Positions 43,310 through 54,529 of a DNA stretch of 64,000 nt are shown one piece after another (the first letter of the stretch is position 1; each line of letters opens with the position of its first letter). The translations under genes were made by a program, and so were the position numbers. The DNA comes from Haliclona indistincta (Eukaryota > Porifera > Demospongiae > Haplosclerida > Chalinidae): positions 2,350,631 to 2,414,630 of the forward strand of contig OZ024790.1 of assembly GCA_964017065.1 (NCBI GenBank), in the 5' to 3' direction. A model generated the notes under the pieces. It made no database searches. It had not been told where the DNA came from and saw only the letters and a program-made list of their open reading frames with translations.

Positions 43310-43372
43310 AGCCTCGTACCCAGGCTCTCTGGCGGAGATTAAATCTCCGCCAGAGAGCCTGGGTACGAGGCT
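43310..43372. repeat. Perfect 63-bp palindrome
   Basis: AGCCTCGTACCCAGGCTCTC at the left is matched perfectly by its inverse at the right. The arms are 31 bp with a single central base. The corresponding site before gene 2 (about 21918) lacks it, so it inserted after the duplication, about 110 bp before the start codon of gene 3. Confidence 0.9.
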
Positions 43373-43405
43373 AGTTCTTCCCTGCAACTTTGCAGAAGAG
43401 AAATT

Positions 43406-43484
43406 CATGAGCCCCGCCCATGTTTCAGCACTAGGCGAGATAGGGCGTGGTCGCTTCTTTTTTCAGCGCTTTCCTCTGTCCGAC
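43406..43484 (+). promoter_or_regulatory. GC-box promoter region of NLR-like gene 3
   Basis: GAGCCCCGCCCATG, GGCGAGATAGGGCGTGGTCG, a T-rich tract and CTCTGTCCG before the ATG, conserved with genes 1 and 2. Confidence 0.45.
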
Positions 43485-43858
43485 ATGGCCCAAGCTGCCC
43501 TCACTACAGTACAAGGTAAGACCACACTATCTCTGTTGATCCGTATATCAAAATGCCGTGTCCTGTGCTCAGATTTCAATGTCGATTCAGTTTCGTTTGA
43601 GCTTCTATTAAAAAGCCAAGTTTCCCTCTCACAAGTGGAAATATCTCGCTAGAGGTCTGCGTCATGCCAGTGTCGTTTCAAACATCGAAGCAAGCTACAG
43701 AGACCTGGATAGTATGCTTCAGGAGCTAATCACCCGGTGGGTAGGCAGCACTACCGGCAACCAGTGGGTCGTGTTGATTGATGCTGTCGTGATGTGTGAC
43801 GAGCCTGCTGTAGCTCAGGAGCTAGCTACAGCAGTTGGTTGCCCTCTAGCTCACTCAG
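43485..43858 (+). pseudogene. NLR-like gene 3, exons 1-2: death-fold domain with frameshift
   Basis: Exon 1 (43485-43515) is MAQAALTTVQ. Exon 2 (43573-43858) is 286 nt, four longer than in gene 2. Extra bases at CTTCTATTAAAAAGCC shift the frame, so the direct reading ends in SQVEISR and a stop near 43650. The remaining sequence still encodes the fold in the other frame (LDSMLQELITRWVGSTTGNQ, WVVLIDAVVMCDEPAVAQEL). The death domain is therefore not joined to the NACHT exon in the sequence as given. Confidence 0.65.
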
Positions 43859-43999
43859 GTACTACAACAGATATTGATAGTAATCAGATAAAGCTGTTGA
43901 GTAAATTGTTAGTGAGTTGTTCCGTTTTAGTAATGAATATGTGCATTCTGTGTTTGGGCAGCAATGGTGTCAAATTAATACCCTGTTAGTTTGTAGTGC

Positions 44000-45365
44000 A
44001 ATGGTAGACAATAAATATAGGGGTCCTGGGGACTCTAAATTACAGTGAGGGCAGAGTGAGGGTTACAGTGAGGGCAGAGTGAGGGTTACAGTGAGGGCAG
44101 AGTGAGGGCAGCTTATGCTACAGTAGTTGGTTGCCCTCTGGCTTGCTCGGGTAGTACAACAGATATTATAGTAATCAGATAAAACTGTTGACGAATTTTG
44201 TTAGCTTGTGTGCACTGCTGTAAGACTTGATGAAGTCAATTTTCTGTTTGGAATAAGGCTAGGTAGAGTAATTTATTTGTTCAAGCTTAGTGTGTTAATG
44301 ATATTCAAATGAAGATGAATATGAATCTAGATTAATTTTATTAGCATCTCATTAGCACAACAAGGAACCATGAGTGCTGTTTGCTTTTGACGATCGCTGA
44401 CACGAGATATTTCTTAACTCACAAAGATGCACATGTTTGAGCCTAAAATGTTGGTGACCTTTGGCTTTTTCTTGTGCATTTTAGCTTCGTACAATGCTAT
44501 GCAAGCAAGTTAAGCTTCCAAACTTGTTGTGGAGACAGATAAACTATTGAGTGAACAGATTTTGCTGCTCTAAAACTTAAGCTTTTTGACAAGATTGCCA
44601 CCTGTGACGTCACATTAGCACCAGTAACTATTGCTGCAAATGATTCATGATCTTCAGACTCCACTTGCATATATCAAGGAATGATACACAAAGATCCTCA
44701 CCATGTTTTAGCAGTCTACATGATTTCTAGATACCTTTATGTCAGAATTATCGATACCAGACAATCACAAAATAGACTCTTTAGACTAGAAGCACAGTAC
44801 GTATACACAGTTTGTGCAGTTACTGACAGCAAAATAATAGCACCTTACTGAACCCCTCAGTTTAGTATCAGTACTGAGAGTGCGTGAGTGCGTCACTATG
44901 TATAATGCAGGTTGAAGCACTGTGTCGTATTCTACACCGACCTAGCTCGTTCGTCATGCAAACATTGCAAGTTCTTTTCTAGTCAAGCCCCTCTCCAGGC
45001 AAACTCTGCAGAAAGCTCAGTCTACGTATGTTTAAACCAATTTTAGCTTCAATTGGACGCATAGATAATTCATAAGAGTTAAATTCTATTCTGCAGAGAT
45101 TGCATGCCCTGTGGGATTTTCGGTTGAAAAATGTGCACGTGTATTGTTTAAAAGTATATTGTGCACCATCATGATACTTTTATTGATAACTATCGTGATA
45201 GTGATATTTTCACAATAATTACCCAGCCTTATCTTAACACACAATGCACATTTGTACGCGCTCATTAAAATTAATTTTACATGCTGTTAAATTTTATCAC
45301 AAAAATGGACATAGAATGTTGAAAATTAATATGGTACTACTTTGACATACTATCATCATCCTCAG
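44000..45365. other. Intron 2 of NLR-like gene 3
   Basis: Contains three 23-bp units (TTACAGTGAGGGCAGAGTGA plus GGG) at about 44040-44108 and a decayed piece of death-exon sequence near 44110-44190. The last 250 bp match the intron before the NACHT exon of gene 1. No exon seen. Confidence 0.5.
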
Positions 45366-47635
45366 GTGAACGATTACAAAGTGATCTCATCAGTGATGAC
45401 TTACCATCAGAACCTAAACGATGGATAGAACAAGAACCAGAGAACCAACAAGACCAGTCCTGTGCTGAGTTTGTGAGCAGTCTTCGACAAGTGTATAGAA
45501 CAGCTGAGCCTCCAACCTGGGACCCTCTCCCTCAGTGCCAGCATGTCAAACTAGCCATGATAAAGGAGAAAGGAAAGCGATATGGCAGTGACAACACGAT
45601 TGCTGAGAGCAGAGTAGAGGGAGATGTGGACAAACTGTTGACAACAAAGGTACCTGTGGATTCCGATAGAATCTTTGATGCTGGCATCTTTGACAATGAG
45701 CGTCAGGTGATTCTAGTTGAAGGAGTGGGAGGAATGGGAAAAACAAGTCTTGCCTACCAATATGCCAAGAAATGGGCTGAAGGAAAGTTGAGCTCATTTG
45801 ATGCTGTGGCTCTTGTTCGTCTACGAGACTTGAACGAACACGATGTTTGTGAAGTTGATTGTATCTTGCCTCGCCTTCTCTTCCTAGCTAGTGGTACCAG
45901 CATATCAAAAGAGATGGCTCGACTTATCGTAGACAAGCACAATATTCTCCTCATCTTGGACGGCTGGGACGAGTCTCCAGCAAGCATTCGTAAGCCGTCA
46001 TTCATCGAAGATCTGCTTCGGTCAGTTTCTCCTCAGACTAGAATTCTGATAACCTCTCGACCTGACTTCTCATTGGGTCTTCATGGTCTAGCTAACCGGG
46101 TAGAGATTCTTGGTTTCACTAAAGCTGATATTTACAATTACTTTGAGAATACGTTTAAGTCAAACCTAAACACCGATAGCGAAGTGAAATCAGCTTGTGA
46201 TAAGCTGAGCAGCCATTTCCATCGCTACCCAGTTATCGAAAGCTGTTGCTACATGCCTCTGAATGCTGCCATTCTAGCATTCATATATCTCAATCATGAC
46301 CAGACCTTACCCATCACTCGATGTGAGCTGTTTCAAGAGCTCGTACTATGCTGCATTGCCCGTGAGCTGGAAACTCGCCAACCCGATAGAGTCCTTGAAG
46401 ATGTCTCCTCATTTGAGGACCTCCCTGCTGATCTCAAAGAGCAGTTATACAAGCTCAGTGAATTAGCATTCAATGGAGTGATGCAGAACAAGATTGTGTT
46501 TACACAGAAGGAACTCACATTGGGTCTGCTTCATGGTGTCCAGGGGTTTAGTGGCTCAATTGGTAGAAAATTAGTCACTTGCAACTTTATCCATCTAGCC
46601 ATCCAAGAGCTCCTTGCTGCCTACTATATCTCCCGACTAGAACCAGCTGAGCATTCTAAACAATTTGAAACTCTCTTGAATGACAAGGTCAAGTTTCCTG
46701 TACTCCAGTTTTACTCTGGTCTGACCAGGCTCACCAATATGAGTGTACGGAACCTTATCACCAGATTTAACTTTAAGAAAGTGGATTCTAAGCGTTGCCT
46801 CTTAGCAATTCTGAACTGCATCTTTGAAGCACAAATACACAATCAATCGTTTTATGAACAATTGCTTCATACTATAAAATCTAGAGTTGATTTGTCTTCT
46901 ATTTCTTTGAGTCCAATGGATTGTCTGTCAGTGCACTACTTATTATCCTCTATCAGAACCTTGGCGAAGGGAAAAATATACTTGGATATTTGTGCCTGCA
47001 GTATTGATGACCAGTGTTTGGGTATGCTACTAGGAATATCTACTGAGCATGCTGAGACATCCTCTACATCAGGTGTTTTAGAGTCTGTAGAAATCCTACA
47101 TGTACTAGGCAATAAATACACAGACACTGGGATTGCTTACATTACCAGAGCTCTTATCTCCAACAACATTTTGTCTATTGGTAATGCCAGTGTAACAGAC
47201 ATGGGACTGGTGCCACTGTTGGAAGCACTACCAAGACTACATTCACTGAAGGAGTTAGGATTGTACTGGACATCGTCACATCCTGACGAATCGTTGAAGA
47301 TGATCGGAGAGTGTGTAGGGAGAAGTACAATGGAACAATTAATATTAGGCATTTTTTCTCCATCACTGCAGTCAGAAGAGGCAGTAAAAGTGTGGGTCCA
47401 GAGTATTGTGGTTGGAGGGAACAGTCTCATACATTCTCTTAAATCTTGTCAAGTTACTAAGCTCACTATATACGTATTTCTTCCAAACATTTCATGTCCT
47501 ATCGATACAAATGATGTAAAAGCACAATTACGTTCATCACTCCAAAAATCAGTCACTTTTACTAACTCTGAAAGAAGAAAAATCTCAGTTTTTAGAAATC
47601 CTTTACATTTTCATTTTGATGTTATTTGCTCATAA
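45366..47635 (+). CDS. NLR-like gene 3, exon 3: NACHT and LRR region
   Basis: Acceptor CCTCAG at 45365. One open exon of about 756 codons. NACHT signatures: Walker A VEGVGGMGKTSLAYQYAKKW, Walker B NILLILDGWDES, sensor 1 RILITSRPDF. The helical region HRYPVIESCCYMPLNAAILA and the winged-helix end NFIHLAIQELLAAYYISRLE follow. The C-terminal third has ribonuclease-inhibitor-type leucine-rich repeats (VTDMGLVPLLEALPRLHSLK, ELGLYWTSSHPDESLKMIGE). Death-NACHT-LRR is the canonical layout of animal NLR sensors: LRR for ligand or self-inhibition, NACHT for oligomerisation. The exon is undamaged. If the death exons are skipped or broken, translation could start at ATGs such as 45557. Confidence 0.85.
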
Positions 47636-47958
47636 TAATTTGTATACATAGACTCTACTTTTATTTACAAAATTTTTATTTATAACATTGAAGGAGAGCT
47701 CAACGAATCGTACGATAACACGTATTCTTTCTCTCTGCATGCGCCGAGTGTTAAAAGTGTTATTAATAATTATGGAGCATGTCAAAAGCAGACTCTTGAT
47801 TACTTCCAATCTATACCAATGCATCATAATTTACAAAAACTATTATTTAATTTTAGGGAAATCAAGACAGTAATTATAAAGAATTCAGTTTAGAGCTACA
47901 ATGTAGGTTCAATCATATGTCACTAGTTAGTTCAAGCGGCACTGCCGTGTGCTGCTAG

Positions 47959-48043
47959 CTACTGATCCAGGAACTCTTCCATGAACTGGTTCACCTGATC
48001 AGGATCGTCCATCTGGACAAAATGGTTGGCATCAGGAATATGC
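47959..48043 (-). CDS. Epoxide-hydrolase-like gene, last exon
   Basis: The minus-strand exon, after acceptor CACTGCAG, reads HIPDANHFVQMDDPDQVNQF, MEEFLDQ and stop. This is the usual C terminus of alpha/beta-hydrolases of the epoxide hydrolase type. The His of NHFVQ is the expected catalytic-triad histidine. Other exons of the gene are at 50371-50420 and 50747-50825, but several are missing, so the gene is probably not functional. Confidence 0.6.
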
Positions 48044-48118
48044 CTGCAGTGAGAGAATGACACCATTAATATCAGTAACCATCACACATCACACAATGAA
48101 CTAGCATCAATCAATAAT

Positions 48119-48692
48119 TATGCCTCGGTGGGCGGAGCCACGAGGCATACAGTAATCGTGCGTGTCTGTCTGTCTGTCTGTCTGTATGTCTGTCCGCTCT
48201 AGTTCTGAAAGACGGCGAAGAATCAGCTGGTGGTAATTGCAATATCGACATAACACGTTAAGAGCTCGAACTTGATGGTCTTAGATTTTTGAATTAAAGC
48301 TTTGTTCGTGAGTTATGGCGTGATTTGCTTACTTTGTTTACCGTTGCTGGCGATCTGGACTTCTCCGAAGTCGAATGTGTCCATGGTTAACTGGCTAGTA
48401 TATTGTAGGTTTGATCTGGACTACAGGATAGCGTGGCGGGTCCGAATAACATTCAGCAAAACCGAAAAAAGCTAGCTGCTACAAGCATGGCTGCTTTGTG
48501 CATGCCCAGCTAACTATTACACTGTGGTAGCATACTATTGGCTTCTGTTATTTTTGCCAGCTTGTATGACCATTGTACTTTATAAATCTGTTATAATCAT
48601 CTGCTGATGGATTAGCTGTATGTAGTTGCTGTGTGTTGACGGTTAAAGCCTCATGTCCAGTGTGTAGTATGCATGCAATTCCACCGAGGCAT
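48119..48692. mobile_element. Inverted-repeat MITE (ATGCCTCGGTGG ends)
   Basis: The left end ATGCCTCGGTGG and the right end CCACCGAGGCAT are perfect inverted copies about 575 bp apart. A (CTGT)n microsatellite lies at 48163-48185. No coding capacity. It lies between exons of the minus-strand hydrolase remnant. Confidence 0.7.
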
Positions 48693-49309
48693 CTGCACCA
48701 TGGTGCTTCATTATTACATGTATTTAAACACAAAGTTGTCATTTGTTCATAGCATAAACTTATTAATGCTGGACAAGATGAACAAAATTAGGGATATTTT
48801 GGAAATCAAGGCTGCTCCATCACACTGATTGCTCAAGAAATTTACCATTACTTTTGTCTTGTGGACAGAGCAAACTCAGCCCATTTACCGAAATCGCATT
48901 TTTTTCTGAGTACACGACACCCATACAAAATGTCACACATGATTTGGGCATGCAAGGAGAAAATGTACTTGATATTGCATCAAGGTCTGGGTCTGTAACT
49001 TTGTAAGTTACAGTAAGGCAAATATCTAATTAGTTGTGCCGTTCTCTGTAAAAGCTTCTATCAACAAGAGTGATGGACCAACATGTTGCCAGAGCACCAA
49101 AACACCCTCTGCCCAATCATGCCCATCCACCTCTATGCTGCTCTTCGTGATTGCAGAGTGATAATTAATTTTGTTAAAGCGACAGTAAGAGCTATTGGAG
49201 GATGGCTACATTGAATGTTCGGTCAAAACAGATCTAATAGCTAGGACACTTTAGAGTATAGCTCAATGTTATTGACCAATCAGATTTATTAGATGCGAGG
49301 ATCTATTTG

Positions 49310-49385
49310 CTGTAGAGACCATCCGCGAACGGATAGACTCCATCCGCGAACAGACAGAGTCCCTCCGCTAACAGATAGACCACAG
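49310..49385. repeat. Short tandem repeat of about 28 bp, 3 units
   Basis: The unit CCATCCGCGAACGGATAGACT recurs three times with changes (CCATCCGCGAACAGACAGAG, CCCTCCGCTAACAGATAGAC). Confidence 0.7.
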
Positions 49386-49719
49386 TTTGCTTAGTGAGAG
49401 TGTATTCATAACAAGCCATAAAAATTGATATTACAAGAACACATGATGTGAGGCTTTTACACGTGTGAGCGTGAGTGAGTTCCAGAAACAAACTTCTAGA
49501 AAGCCTCTAGCAGACGCGAAAACGATGGCGGAAGGACGGTAGGAGACGAGACAAACTACCAGCAAGGTGTAACAAGACACGGAAAGCCGTTCAGCGACGT
49601 ACTCTAGCTAAACTCGCCTGTGTTTTCCCATCGCTGAAGTAAGGCCGTGTTCTTTACAAAACATTTGCGCAGCGTCGAAAATTTCTTGTTGGATAGCAAC
49701 GGTTGCTATACTCTAAGCC

Positions 49720-49860
49720 GGTTAGAGACCTCGGCCAACGGGATCTACGCGGTATAGAAACCCTCGCGTCGCCATAGAACCCTCGCGCTACGTGCTCGGG
49801 TTCTATATGGCTTCCTCGGGTTTCTATACCGCGTAGATCCCTTGGCCTCGGTCTCTAACC
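49720..49860. mobile_element. Hairpin MITE, copy 3
   Basis: A long inverted repeat: GGTTAGAGACC...GGGATCTACGCGGTATAG on the left pairs with CTATACCGCGTAGATCCC...GGTCTCTAACC on the right. The central CCCTCGCGCTACGTGCTCGG is shared with copies 1 and 2. The arms differ from those copies yet pair with each other. Confidence 0.7.
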
Positions 49861-49875
49861 TATACGTAGATTGTA

Positions 49876-49975
49876 CTGTACATAAGTAGGACAACAAGGA
49901 AAATTCTTGTTGTCCTACATAGGACAACAAGAACATATGTAGGACAACAGACATACATAGGACAACATGAACAAC
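49876..49975. repeat. TAGGACAACA repeats with a small hairpin
   Basis: TAGGACAACA occurs four times and once inverted. GTAGGACAACAAG and CTTGTTGTCCTAC form a perfect 13-bp stem at about 49887-49918. Confidence 0.7.
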
Positions 49976-50370
49976 TGTTTCAATACCACTAAATTTTGAT
50001 TTGGGCAATTTTTTTGTTCTAATATAAAAAGTACACTATGGGCTACGCAAAAATTCACACTTCCCATGAAAACGTAAAAATTACATGTGTAAAATTTTCT
50101 ATGTTTATGACATTTGTAAGTTGTACACTCATTGCTATTGTAAGTAATCATGTTGAAACTTGGACTATGACAGTTCATCACTATCAGCTTATCTAGCAGT
50201 TCAGAATAGCACTGAGCAACCCTCTACATGACAGACATAGTTGTAACTAACAAGATCATGACAAGGCAGAGCTAACAGTGACACACAAAGAGAGTGCATC
50301 GGACACAATGCAGGATCACTTTAGCAAGCGCAATAGTGTTATATTTGTGACACTAGTGGGTGGTGCTTAC

Positions 50371-50420
50371 CAAGCTACAGCCCCACCCAATGTTGAGCTA
50401 CTAGAATACCCTTCTCGGAT
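50371..50420 (-). pseudogene. Epoxide-hydrolase-like nucleophile exon, damaged
   Basis: Between acceptor CACTCAG and donor GTAAGC the minus strand reads SEKGILVA and then CAACATTGGGTGGGG. Epoxide hydrolases have a HDWGG nucleophile motif here. One G is missing and the Asp codon is not present, so the frame shifts and a TAG follows. The exon is recognisable but inactive. Confidence 0.55.
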
Positions 50421-50746
50421 CTGAGTGCAGGAATCTGAGAGCATACAAAACACACCACTCACACAATATACAGAGAGTATCTAAGAAAGTAATTTCATAA
50501 TTTAAACACCATTTTAAGAGTAAAAAGTTTACGAGAGTATGGATTGGAGTGCAGTGTAGGTTCAGAGAGAAAGAATTGATCTAACTATGGATCTCTAGTG
50601 ATATACAGTATCATGAGCTGAGCTAGAGCACGTTTTCCTTGAGAAGTAAATAATTTGTGAACTAGCTAAGGGTTAACCACCACCACCAATACATGTACAT
50701 GTATGTTGTCGCTGGTGTTATCGAATGTGTTGCAATCAATGCTTAC

Positions 50747-50825
50747 CAGTTCAGCAATATCTTTAGTGAGCTTGCTCATTCTGTAGTCAGTCACTTTAGG
50801 CGGCTTATCACTCTCACCATAGCCC
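50747..50825 (-). CDS. Epoxide-hydrolase-like internal exon
   Basis: Acceptor ATTATCACAG and donor GTAAGC bound GYGESDKPPKVTDYRMSKLT, KDIAEL. The RGYGxSDKP and Y-x4-L-x2-DI-x2-L pattern is characteristic of epoxide-hydrolase-type alpha/beta-hydrolases. The exon is intact in itself; its neighbours are not. Confidence 0.6.
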
Positions 50826-51400
50826 CTGTGATAATGAGACAATGATTGAATAGACACACTCATGAACTGTACTGGAAACACCTCTAGCACACACACTTGT
50901 ACTTACAAACATACATAGTGTGTAGTGAGTGATACAGTACTGGGCTTGGTTTGGTTATCAACTCCAGCTATAGACTACAATTAGCTGATGCAATGCATTC
51001 AGACAGATGTTGGTTCTTACTAGAGATTATACACACACTAGTTTATGGTCAGTCACAGACAGTCATAGTCACAGTCGCCTTTTCTAGCGATGACAATTAA
51101 ACATGCGAAATATTGATGCACAATGTGCATTATACGTGAGGCTGAAACGAAAATTAAATAACAAAATTTTTCCCAAACCATACTACATGTACTTGATCTA
51201 TAGTTTATGAAGCAACTCTCTATTCAATGTAGATTTTGAATATTTGATCATTTTGACAATAATTTTATTTGACAGCTATTGTAGCTATTTGAATATTCAA
51301 TTAACAATCAATTCCAATTTGTATTCATTTCATACGAAAACGCTTATTATGAAAATTTTAAGTTATTCATTACGGTATCGGAGTAAGAGACAGTTCTCAC

Positions 51401-51497
51401 CAGCTGCCAGGAAAGCTGCTACCTCCTTCGCCTTCTCTCTCTCTTGTCTCTCACGAAGCTCTCTCTTTCTCTCCTCCTCTGCCTTCTTAGCAGCTGC
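51401..51497 (-). CDS. Coiled-coil exon, gene unknown
   Basis: The minus strand between acceptor ATTCCAG and donor GTGAGA reads AAAKKAEEERKRELRERQER, EKAKEVAAFLAA, a charged alpha-helix. The family is not recognised. It may belong with the exon at 54048-54145. Confidence 0.45.
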
Positions 51498-51639
51498 CTG
51501 GAATAAAGAAACAATATCATACAATGTAACAACAATAACACAGAAATTAATATTAGAGGTTATTATATTATTGACAAAATGATCAAATATATTAGAGGTT
51601 CATCAAAATATGGCTTGCTCAAGACAACCAAAAATAAAT

Positions 51640-51960
51640 GTTGTAATAGTCAGACAGGATCTACGTGATTTAGAATAGAAGCCCGAGAGTCGTTGCTATA
51701 TAGCATCTGAGTGTAACGAGGGCGCTATGGTAACGGCGCGAGGGCTTCTTGATTGCGTAGATCCGATTGGATGAGCTGTGTAACTGATTTAGACCATAGC
51801 AACATTAAACAGAAATGTCGCAAACCACAAGCAAGCGCAGTAGAATTTAGTAAAAACTGAAGCGCACAAAAGTGTCGTGTGGTGAGATTCCATCATGACA
51901 GTATGTCACGCAGCTATGCAACACTATTGGTCAACATCACATAGCTGTGGTCTAAAGGAC
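51640..51960 (-). mobile_element. Hairpin MITE, copy 4
   Basis: Reverse-orientation relative of copy 1. It has the hairpin core (GGATCTACGTG ... TTGCGTAGATCC, 51658-51763) and the flank TGTTGACCAATAGTG-type end near 51925. TTCCATCATGACAGTATG corresponds to the CATAATGGAATCCC repeats of copy 1. Confidence 0.65.
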
Positions 51961-52859
51961 AAGCTTACCAAGTCACGTAATAAGTGATAGAGTGTTCAGT
52001 TAAAAGACAACGTTTAGATACAGACATGCTAGAGCTTCCTCCAGCGAAGAAGTCAAAGTTGTTGTAGAAAGGTTGCAAGCACAAGCAGAGATAAGATTAA
52101 TAACCAAACTATTATGTTCCACAACTTGATCTGAAAAGGGACAGGACAAGACAGCACTAGACATTGTTGCACATGTGCACTTTGTACTCTGAACACATTT
52201 GTTAGTTCATCATTCCTGATCATTCCTGATTCTCACTGCTGCTGTGTTTATGCTATAATATCTTTTTCAAGCAGTTCTCGTCTAACTGCTAACTGCGTCG
52301 TTTCAACTCTGCGACAGGGTCCTCCTCCTCAGCTATTGAGGAGGAGACTATGAAGAGAAAAGGATGGTACACTCTGGAGGTGACAAATGACAGCAACTAT
52401 CGCTGTATTACACATCAATAAAGAGGTCTTCTAGTTCAGAAGAGCTGAAACAATTGGTATGGTCTGGAAGAGGCAGATCTGCACGAGGACGTGACACAAC
52501 CGATCAAAAACCGGCAAGGACAAAAGTCATTAGGTAGCAAGATATCGTTGCTAAGCTATAATATAAAGTAGTGCCCAAACACTTTTTTATCTTATTATGG
52601 ATGCCAGTTGAAGGGTATAGGACATTGACACAGCTAACTATTAATTGTTGTGTATTATACGCAGCTGTAAAGATGTCAGCTCCCAATGCACATGGAAGCG
52701 TTCACATACAAACACATAGCCCAACAAGCAGAAAGAATGAGTGCCATTGAAGAGAAACTAGATTGTATGACCCAGTTCTGCCCTCAAAGGTATAGTAAAA
52801 TAGACAACAGTAGTGCTCATAATTTAACTTCTTGTTACATTATTATTAAATGGAACTCT

Positions 52860-53150
52860 CCTTCTAGTGTAGAAGAGCTACAACAAATGAGTGATTGGTA
52901 TTCTCTGGATGATGCTTAGAAGAGCTGCAAGAGATGAGTGACTGGTACTCACTGGATAATGGAAGATGACCTGCACAGAATGATCTTCTTACATATTTGA
53001 TCACAAGAGTAAAGAGTTCGGAGAGGCAGAGAGAGCTAGTGAAGACTTTGGAGAGACAACAAGCACAGCATGGCCCTGTCATAAGTCAGCAAATACAAGA
53101 GTATAGAGACCAACATTTTATTCTTCCAAAAAAATGAAAATTGGTTATAA
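52860..53150 (+). CDS. Short repeated exons with E-E-L-Q-x-M-S-D-W-Y-S-L motif
   Basis: Plus-strand reading SSVEELQQMSDWYSLDDA (52861-52916) is followed at once by LEELQEMSDWYSLDNG (52917-52964), a tandem copy in which a stop codon separates the two. Then ITRVKSSERQRELVKTLERQ, QAQHGPVISQQIQEYRDQHF, ILPKK and a stop. The last part is open here but interrupted by TAG in the two later copies (56850-56980, 60640-60770). The family is unknown; a helical, charged region. Confidence 0.4.
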
Positions 53151-54047
53151 TTTAACGAGGTTCATCCTTATTTGGGAGCTGTTCTTAAACGTTATAAAGA
53201 TGAATCAAGATACACTGCAAAAATGGACTACAATATCATATGAGTCACCATCACTCACCATCAAAGGTCAGCATTAAATGTGCATAACCTATGTATATAG
53301 CAACACTAGCAGCCTTCACTGGCTATAGCATTACAGTCTTCTAAATTTCTGATGTGAAAAAATAAATGGATGCCACTACTCCCTACATGTCTGCATTAGA
53401 CCATGACATGTCAATTGACAGAGGAAAGAATACATGCGCCCTGAATGAATGCACATGCACAAGGATTACGTTTTGCTCTGTCATTTAAAGCTCTTTAACC
53501 CTCGGGACACATGCTTGAGGGTTGCGGATGGTATTTTCCTTAAATGTTAATAGGTTATATCCAAATTTTTTGATACATGTGGTAAGGCTGGGCAGTATAC
53601 CTATATGTAGCCATATCACGGTAAAAGATATAAAAGATAGTTAGTCTAATAAAGATAGTTAGTCTTGAATCTAATGCAGCAAAGTAAGTTCTTGCATCAC
53701 TGCGTAAACTTGCCTTACAAAAGGAAGACTATAAGAAAAAAACAGCGGAGATCAAGATACCATAGTGACCAGTCATTGGGGCTGATTAAATGTTAATAGG
53801 TTATATCCAAATTTTTTGATACATATGGTATGAATGTAAGAAGATCAATCTCTTTGTCTTTCCCTGCAACTGCAAAGGCACAGAAACAACAAATAAGTAA
53901 ACTAAGAAAAGAAATAGCTGGCTTAGAAAGACTTCTTGCTGATGGCAAAAAAGGTAAATATCTATCTATATCTATGTGAAAATTTGTTGCTGGTGTCACT
54001 GTTGCTTGCATTCGTATCTTTGGGCTTCACTGGCTTTCACAACCATC

Positions 54048-54145
54048 TCTTCGTACCCGATTTAACGCCTTCGCTGCTGCATCCTCCTCCTGGCCTTTCT
54101 TGACCTCGTCCTGGAACTGGACAAACTTGGCGTCCAGTATTTTCT
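54048..54145 (-). CDS. Helical exon, gene unknown
   Basis: The minus strand after acceptor GTCTCAG reads KILDAKFVQFQDEVKKGQEE, DAAAKALNR and then a GTACGA donor. A charged alpha-helix; the family is not recognised. Confidence 0.45.
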
Positions 54146-54529
54146 GAGACTCTCATAAGTATTAAAATATAGAAATTTAGACTGATAAATTTCTATTCAT
54201 TGGTGCTAGAGATAGAAAAGAAAAAATGGTGACATTTTCCAGAATGGATCAGTGTGCAGGCCAAAAAAATAAAACAAGAAAGTTGATGGGTCGGACAACT
54301 AATCATTGAGACCTGAAATTCCTGACTAAAGATAAGATGAAATAGGACCATTGTTATGTTTATAGAAGACCAGACACACACATGGGACGAATGTGCGGCC
54401 AAGAAGAACAATGAGATGAGAAACACAGGAGTGTGCTGCACAGTGGAGTGGGCTCGTGGGAAGCTCTACCCCGGTTTAGTGCTGGCTATTGATAAGGCTT
54501 AATGTTCATGCTTTATACGCTGTATCATT

